This document shows, piece after piece, positions 5,329 to 8,291 of a stretch of DNA of 8,291 bases; the stretch's first letter is position 1; the number at the start of each line of letters is the position of its first letter. The stretch spans positions 1-8,291 of the forward strand of contig CALMHV010000346.1 in assembly GCA_937863905.1 (NCBI GenBank). The letters run 5' to 3'. Under the pieces are notes generated by a model. It was not told the origin of the DNA and ran no database searches. It worked only from the letters and a program-made list of their open reading frames with translations. Source of the DNA: an uncultured Bacillota bacterium (GTDB lineage: Bacteria; Bacillota; Sulfobacillia; UBA995; UBA9673). A program made the translations under genes and the position numbers.

Positions 5329-5839
5329 GCTGGTCGGTTTCTTGGCCATCATCGCCTGTTCGGCCATGGCCGGCAACCTGGTTGCGGCGAGTTACGGAGC
5401 CAGGACGCGTCAACTGAGCCAGGTCCGGACAGGCCTGCACCTTCTGGAGAGCGAGATCGCCTATGCGCTTGGGGCCCTGCCCGGCGCCTTGGAGAGGATC
5501 GCCTCAGGCCTGACCGTCCCGGTCCGCCGGTTCTTTGAGCGGACGGCCTGCTCGCTCCGTTCCGGGGAGGGGCTCTCCCCCGGGGAGGCCTGGGAGACGG
5601 CCCTGCGCCAGGTCTTCCCCCAGACGGCGCTCGTCGTAGGCGACCTGGACGTCCTCCTGGCCCTGTCGAGTCACCTGGGCCTGACCGACCGGGACGACCA
5701 GCGGCGACACCTTCGCCTGGCCGGCGACCGCCTCGCCGTCCGGGAGACCGAGGCCCGGGACGAGCAGCGGGCGTCGGAGAAGATGTGGCGGTACCTCGGG
5801 GTGCTGGGCGGTTTGGCCCTGGGGATTGTCCTGCTCTGA
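5321..5839 (+). CDS. spoIIIAB: Stage III sporulation protein AB, SpoIIIAB
   Basis: A 172-residue protein, almost exactly the usual SpoIIIAB length, acting in the mother-cell membrane around the engulfed forespore as part of the feeding-tube channel; its fold is related to type II secretion GspF domains. Seen: an N-terminal hydrophobic helix (LRLVGFLAIIACSAMAG), a helical cytoplasmic region with RTGLHLLESEIAYALGALP, FPQTALVVGDLDVLLALSSHLG and a DQRRHLRLA stretch typical of the family, and a C-terminal membrane helix (YLGVLGGLALGIVLL). GTG at 5321 overlaps the last 8 bases of spoIIIAA, so translation is probably coupled; the SD is only a G-rich tract. Starts further upstream would run through spoIIIAA and are rejected. 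Confidence 0.93.
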   Translation: MLRLVGFLAIIACSAMAGNLVAASYGARTRQLSQVRTGLHLLESEIAYALGALPGALERIASGLTVPVRRFFERTACSLRSGEGLSPGEAWETALRQVFPQTALVVGDLDVLLALSSHLGLTDRDDQRRHLRLAGDRLAVRETEARDEQRASEKMWRYLGVLGGLALGIVLL

Positions 5840-5854
5840 AGAGGTGGTCGGGCC

Positions 5855-6052
5855 TTGAACATCAACCTGGTCTTCCAGATTGCGGCGGTGGGTATCATCG
5901 TGTCCGTTTTGGCCGTGGTCCTGCGCCAGTCCCAGCGGGACGAGATGGCCCAGCTGCTGACCCTGGCCGGGGTCGCCCTGGTGCTGGGCATCGTGGTCAA
6001 GCTGGTGGTCGACCTCTTCGAGACGGTCAGGACGATGTTCCAACTCTACTAG
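5855..6052 (+). CDS. spoIIIAC: Stage III sporulation protein AC, SpoIIIAC
   Basis: A 65-residue membrane protein with two hydrophobic helices: about 3-23 (INLVFQIAAVGIIVSVLAVV) and 32-54 (AQLLTLAGVALVLGIVVKLVVDL). These are joined by the polar RQSQRDEM loop, which is the typical SpoIIIAC layout and length. It forms part of the SpoIIIA membrane complex and is related to SpoIIIAD. The start is TTG at 5855, preceded by GAGGTGG (5841-5847) with a 7-nt spacer; no ATG or GTG fits. It lies 15 nt after spoIIIAB. Confidence 0.93.
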   Translation: MNINLVFQIAAVGIIVSVLAVVLRQSQRDEMAQLLTLAGVALVLGIVVKLVVDLFETVRTMFQLY

Positions 6053-6094
6053 GCGGGCGAGAGCGCCGCCTTCGCCGGGGGCGGTGAGGTCCTG

Positions 6095-6478
6095 GTGGAG
6101 ATAGTGCAGGTCGTGGGCCTGGCCATCGTGTCGGTCGTGCTGCTCCTGGTCATCCGGCAGCAGCGGCCGGAGATAGCCGTGCTCCTCGCCCTGGTGGTGG
6201 GGCTCGCCGTCTTCTTCCTGGTGGCGCAGAGGCTCGTGGCCATCCTCGACTTCCTCCGGGACCTGGCCTCGCGCGCCCGGGTCGACAGCCTTTACCTGAA
6301 CACCATTCTTAAGATAGTGGGCATCGCCTACATCGCCGAGATCGGGGCCCAGGTCTGTCGGGACGCCGAGGACACCACCATAGCCTCTAAGGTGGAACTG
6401 GCCGGCAAGGTGCTCATCCTGGTCCTGGCGATGCCGATCGTGATGGCCATCCTGGAGACCATCCTGAAGATCCTGTGA
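6095..6478 (+). CDS. spoIIIAD: Stage III sporulation protein AD, SpoIIIAD
   Basis: A 127-residue membrane protein of the SpoIIIA complex. Seen: a first helix (VQVVGLAIVSVVLLLVI), RQQRPEIAVLLALVVGLAVFF as the second, then the family hallmark stretch NTILKIVGIAYIAEIGAQVC followed by RDAEDTTIASKVELAGKV, and a last helix (LILVLAMPIVMAILETI). Length is standard. GTG at 6095 follows GTGAGGT (6084-6090) with a short spacer. Its end overlaps an alternative GTG start of spoIIIAE at 6475 (GTGA), but that is not the preferred start of AE. Spacing to spoIIIAC is 42 nt and holds nothing else recognisable. Confidence 0.95.
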   Translation: MEIVQVVGLAIVSVVLLLVIRQQRPEIAVLLALVVGLAVFFLVAQRLVAILDFLRDLASRARVDSLYLNTILKIVGIAYIAEIGAQVCRDAEDTTIASKVELAGKVLILVLAMPIVMAILETILKIL

Positions 6479-6498
6479 CAGCGCGGAGGAGGGAGACC

Positions 6499-7740
6499 AT
6501 GGAGACGGGGAGCCACCGCCGTCCGGTCCGAGCCGGGGCGGTCGGTCTGGCCCTGGTCTTGGCGTTTGTCGTGGTCGCCTTCCTGCCGGGTCACGGCGGG
6601 GCCGGTCGGGCGATGGCGGCCACGGTCGCCGCGGACTCCCCGCTCGACCTCGAGAGCGAGGTGGGTCGGCAGGCGGGAGACCTGGGCCTCGGGGAGGTGG
6701 AGCGTCTTCTCGACGAGCTCAACCGGGAGATGCAGGGGGACCTCCCGCCCCTGCGCGTGAAGGACGTCATCACCTCGCTCATCAAGGGCGAAGGACCGTA
6801 CACCTTCCGGGGCTTCCTGGCGGCGGTCGGTTCGCGCCTGTGGCGGGAGGTGGCGGCCGGGGGCGGCCTTCTGGCTCGCCTGGTCATCCTGGCCATCCTC
6901 TGCGGGCTGCTCCAGAACATTCAGAGCGCGTTCGCCTCCCAGGAGATCGGGGAACTGGCTTTCGGCGTCTGCAACCTGGTCCTCATCGTCCTGGCCGCGG
7001 GTGGTTTCGTGGTCGCCATGCGGGTCTGCCAGGGCATCATCGATCAGTTGGTCGACTTCATGCAGGCCATGCTCCCGGTGATGATCACCCTTCTCGCCGG
7101 GCTCGGGGCGGTCACGACGGCCGGTCTCTTCAACCCGGTCCTGGTGGTGTCGATGGAGTTCATCGCGGCCATCATCCGCAACGTCATCCTCCCGGTCATC
7201 GTCTGCGCCGCCTGCGTCGACCTGGTCTGCCGGGCCTTCACCCGCTTCAAACTGACGGCCCTGGTCGATCTTCTCCGACAGGCCTCGATCGTGGCGACAG
7301 GTGTCCTCCTGGCCCTCTTTCTTGGCCTGGTCAGCGCGTACGGGGCGATGGGCGCGGTCTTCGACGGCGCGGCGCTCAAGGCCGCCAAGTTCGCCGCCTC
7401 CAACCTCATCCCGTTCATCGGAAAGGTGCTGGCCGACGCGGTCGAGGTGGTCCTGGGCAGTTCGCTCGTGCTCAAGAACGTGGTTGGCGTGGTGGGGGCT
7501 CTGGCCGTAGTCTCGTTCACGGTCTTTCCTCTCCTCAAGGTCGTCTCGCTGGTGGTCGTCTACCGCGTGGCCGGGGCGGTGGTCCAGCCCCTGGGCGCGG
7601 GGGAACTCGTGGGGAGCCTCAACAGCGTTGGAAACTCGCTCGTTCTCATGTCGGTCGTCGCCGGCGCCGTGGCCGTGATGTTCCTTGTCACCCTGGCTAT
7701 CGTGGCCGGGGCGGCGACGGCTGCGGCGGCCGTGCGGTAG
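6499..7740 (+). CDS. spoIIIAE: Stage III sporulation protein AE, SpoIIIAE
   Basis: A 413-residue polytopic membrane protein, proposed in the family to be a permease-like part of the SpoIIIA channel. Seen: an N-terminal signal-like helix after an Arg-containing start (AVGLALVLAFVVVAFLP), with a possible cleavage around AMA-A near residues 41-44. An extracytoplasmic stretch of about 80 residues follows, then at least six hydrophobic segments, including LARLVILAILCGLL, MLPVMITLLAGLGAVTTAG and LVLMSVVAGAVAVMFLVTLAI. The NPVL, NVILP and TRFKL-x-ALVDLLRQ motifs are typical. ATG at 6499 is preferred over GTG at 6475 because GGAGGAGGGAG (6485-6495) precedes it at correct distance and the signal peptide then has normal length. 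It lies 20 nt after spoIIIAD. Confidence 0.94.
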   Translation: METGSHRRPVRAGAVGLALVLAFVVVAFLPGHGGAGRAMAATVAADSPLDLESEVGRQAGDLGLGEVERLLDELNREMQGDLPPLRVKDVITSLIKGEGPYTFRGFLAAVGSRLWREVAAGGGLLARLVILAILCGLLQNIQSAFASQEIGELAFGVCNLVLIVLAAGGFVVAMRVCQGIIDQLVDFMQAMLPVMITLLAGLGAVTTAGLFNPVLVVSMEFIAAIIRNVILPVIVCAACVDLVCRAFTRFKLTALVDLLRQASIVATGVLLALFLGLVSAYGAMGAVFDGAALKAAKFAASNLIPFIGKVLADAVEVVLGSSLVLKNVVGVVGALAVVSFTVFPLLKVVSLVVVYRVAGAVVQPLGAGELVGSLNSVGNSLVLMSVVAGAVAVMFLVTLAIVAGAATAAAAVR

Positions 7741-7744
7741 TGGC

Positions 7745-7752
7745 GGGGAGGA
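7745..7752 (+). promoter_or_regulatory. Shine-Dalgarno that defines the CTG start of spoIIIAF
   Basis: GGGGAGGA with an 8-nt spacer to CTG at 7760 (counted from GGAGG at 7747-7751). This is the second case in the window where the SD supports CTG as initiator. Confidence 0.65.
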
Positions 7753-7759
7753 AGCGCGT

Positions 7760-8291
7760 CTGAGCGGACTGGCGGAGGGAATTCGTCTCTGGATACGGGA
7801 GATCGTCATCGTCCTGCTCTTGGCGGGGACGCTGGAGATGCTCATTCCGGAGACGGGAATGAAGCGCTTCGCCCGGGTGGCGGTCGGGTTCTTCGTCGTG
7901 CTGGCAGTGGCCAAGCCGATCCTCGGGCTTCTCGGGGGAGGCGTCCTGTTCGACAAGAGCCTGGCCGGGATCGGCTCCTGGGAACTCGGTCTCCGAGTCT
8001 CCGACTCCGGACGGGCGACCGGAGCCGCCGACCCCCTGGGTCAGGGCGCCGCGTTGCGGCAGGCTTCGCGCGACAGGGCGCTGGTGGCCACGCGGGCCGG
8101 CCTGGAGAGCCAGGTGGCGGCGCTCGCGCTTCGGGAAACAGGCGTGGCCCGGGCCGCCGCCGAGGTGGACCTGGTGTCCGACCCGTCTTCCACCAGCTAC
8201 GGGAGCTTGCAGGCGGTCAGACTTCGGGTCTGGCTGACCGCCGCTGACGGGACGGGCGGCCCGAGCGGGTCAACCGAAGGGCCGTCCGGGG
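7760..8291 (+). CDS. spoIIIAF: Stage III sporulation protein AF, SpoIIIAF (3' truncated by window), CTG start
   Basis: About 177 residues are visible of a family normally near 200, and the frame runs off the right edge. Seen: the family-typical beginning SGLAEGIRLWIREIVIV leading into membrane helix 1 (LLLAGTLEMLIP), a second helix (ARVAVGFFVVLAVAKPILGLL), and then a soluble region expected to hold the ring-building fold in the space between mother cell and forespore. No ATG, GTG or TTG fits: the nearest in-frame one, TTG at 7685, would add an Arg-rich stretch unlike the family. CTG at 7760 is 8 nt after GGAGG (7747-7751) and places the N-terminus exactly where homologues begin. A second CTG at 7769 is possible but less well spaced. 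The 19-nt gap to spoIIIAE marks it as part of the operon. Confidence 0.9.
   Translation, partial: MSGLAEGIRLWIREIVIVLLLAGTLEMLIPETGMKRFARVAVGFFVVLAVAKPILGLLGGGVLFDKSLAGIGSWELGLRVSDSGRATGAADPLGQGAALRQASRDRALVATRAGLESQVAALALRETGVARAAAEVDLVSDPSSTSYGSLQAVRLRVWLTAADGTGGPSGSTEGPSG

Noticed and set aside
6475..6498. GTG at 6475 (GTGA overlap) as the start of spoIIIAE
   Set aside because: The ATG at 6499 has a much better SD and gives a normal signal-peptide N-terminus; the extra eight residues are polar.
6328..7956. 542-residue open frame on the - strand opposite spoIIIAD-AF
   Set aside because: It is the antisense shadow of three recognisable spo genes; its Asp/His/Arg-rich composition is the usual mirror of hydrophobic codons.

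Overview
The window is very GC-rich and nearly fully coding. It carries the spoIIIA operon of an endospore-forming bacterium, so the source is most likely a high-GC Bacillota lineage (the Symbiobacterium, Thermaerobacter, Limnochordia and GC-rich clostridial groups fit). No rRNA, tRNA, CRISPR array or mobile element was seen. Only three of nine assigned start codons are ATG. Four are GTG, with one TTG and, unusually, two CTG starts that rest on well-placed Shine-Dalgarno sequences (the GTG count excludes no alternatives for spoIIIAA).

Left part (about 1-3150): a tightly coupled three-gene operon on the + strand. It encodes a PfkB/1-phosphofructokinase-type sugar-phosphate kinase, a PTS enzyme I and an HPr. 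Both junctions overlap (GTGA, then an 8-nt overlap). The PTS pair is divergent at sites normally almost invariant. Enzyme I has a shortened segment after GTND that removes the DRxN active-site arginine, and a degenerate NPxLGxR motif. HPr has Gly in place of Arg17 but keeps His15 and Ser46. No EII component lies in the window. This is the part most likely to represent an unusual system, perhaps a regulatory or altered-specificity phosphorelay. A pair of strong hairpins follows HPr.

Middle (about 3150-4218): a convergent small membrane protein resembling the SPW-repeat family sits on the - strand and was found only by allowing a CTG start. It is followed by a divergent spacer, then a + strand gene with an N-terminal helical domain of the CD1247 type and a four-cysteine zinc ribbon, just upstream of spoIIIA.

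Right part (4219-8291): spoIIIAA, AB, AC, AD, AE and the 5' part of AF, in canonical order and closely packed. These encode the mother-cell side of the SpoIIIA-SpoIIQ channel: the AA ATPase, the AB and AF structural parts and the AC/AD/AE membrane parts. spoIIIAG and AH would be expected beyond the right edge. A candidate sigma-E promoter lies immediately upstream of spoIIIAA, with its -35 overlapping the stop codon of the preceding gene.

No gene-free stretch exceeds 300 bases. The longest are 3069-3204 and 3388-3548.
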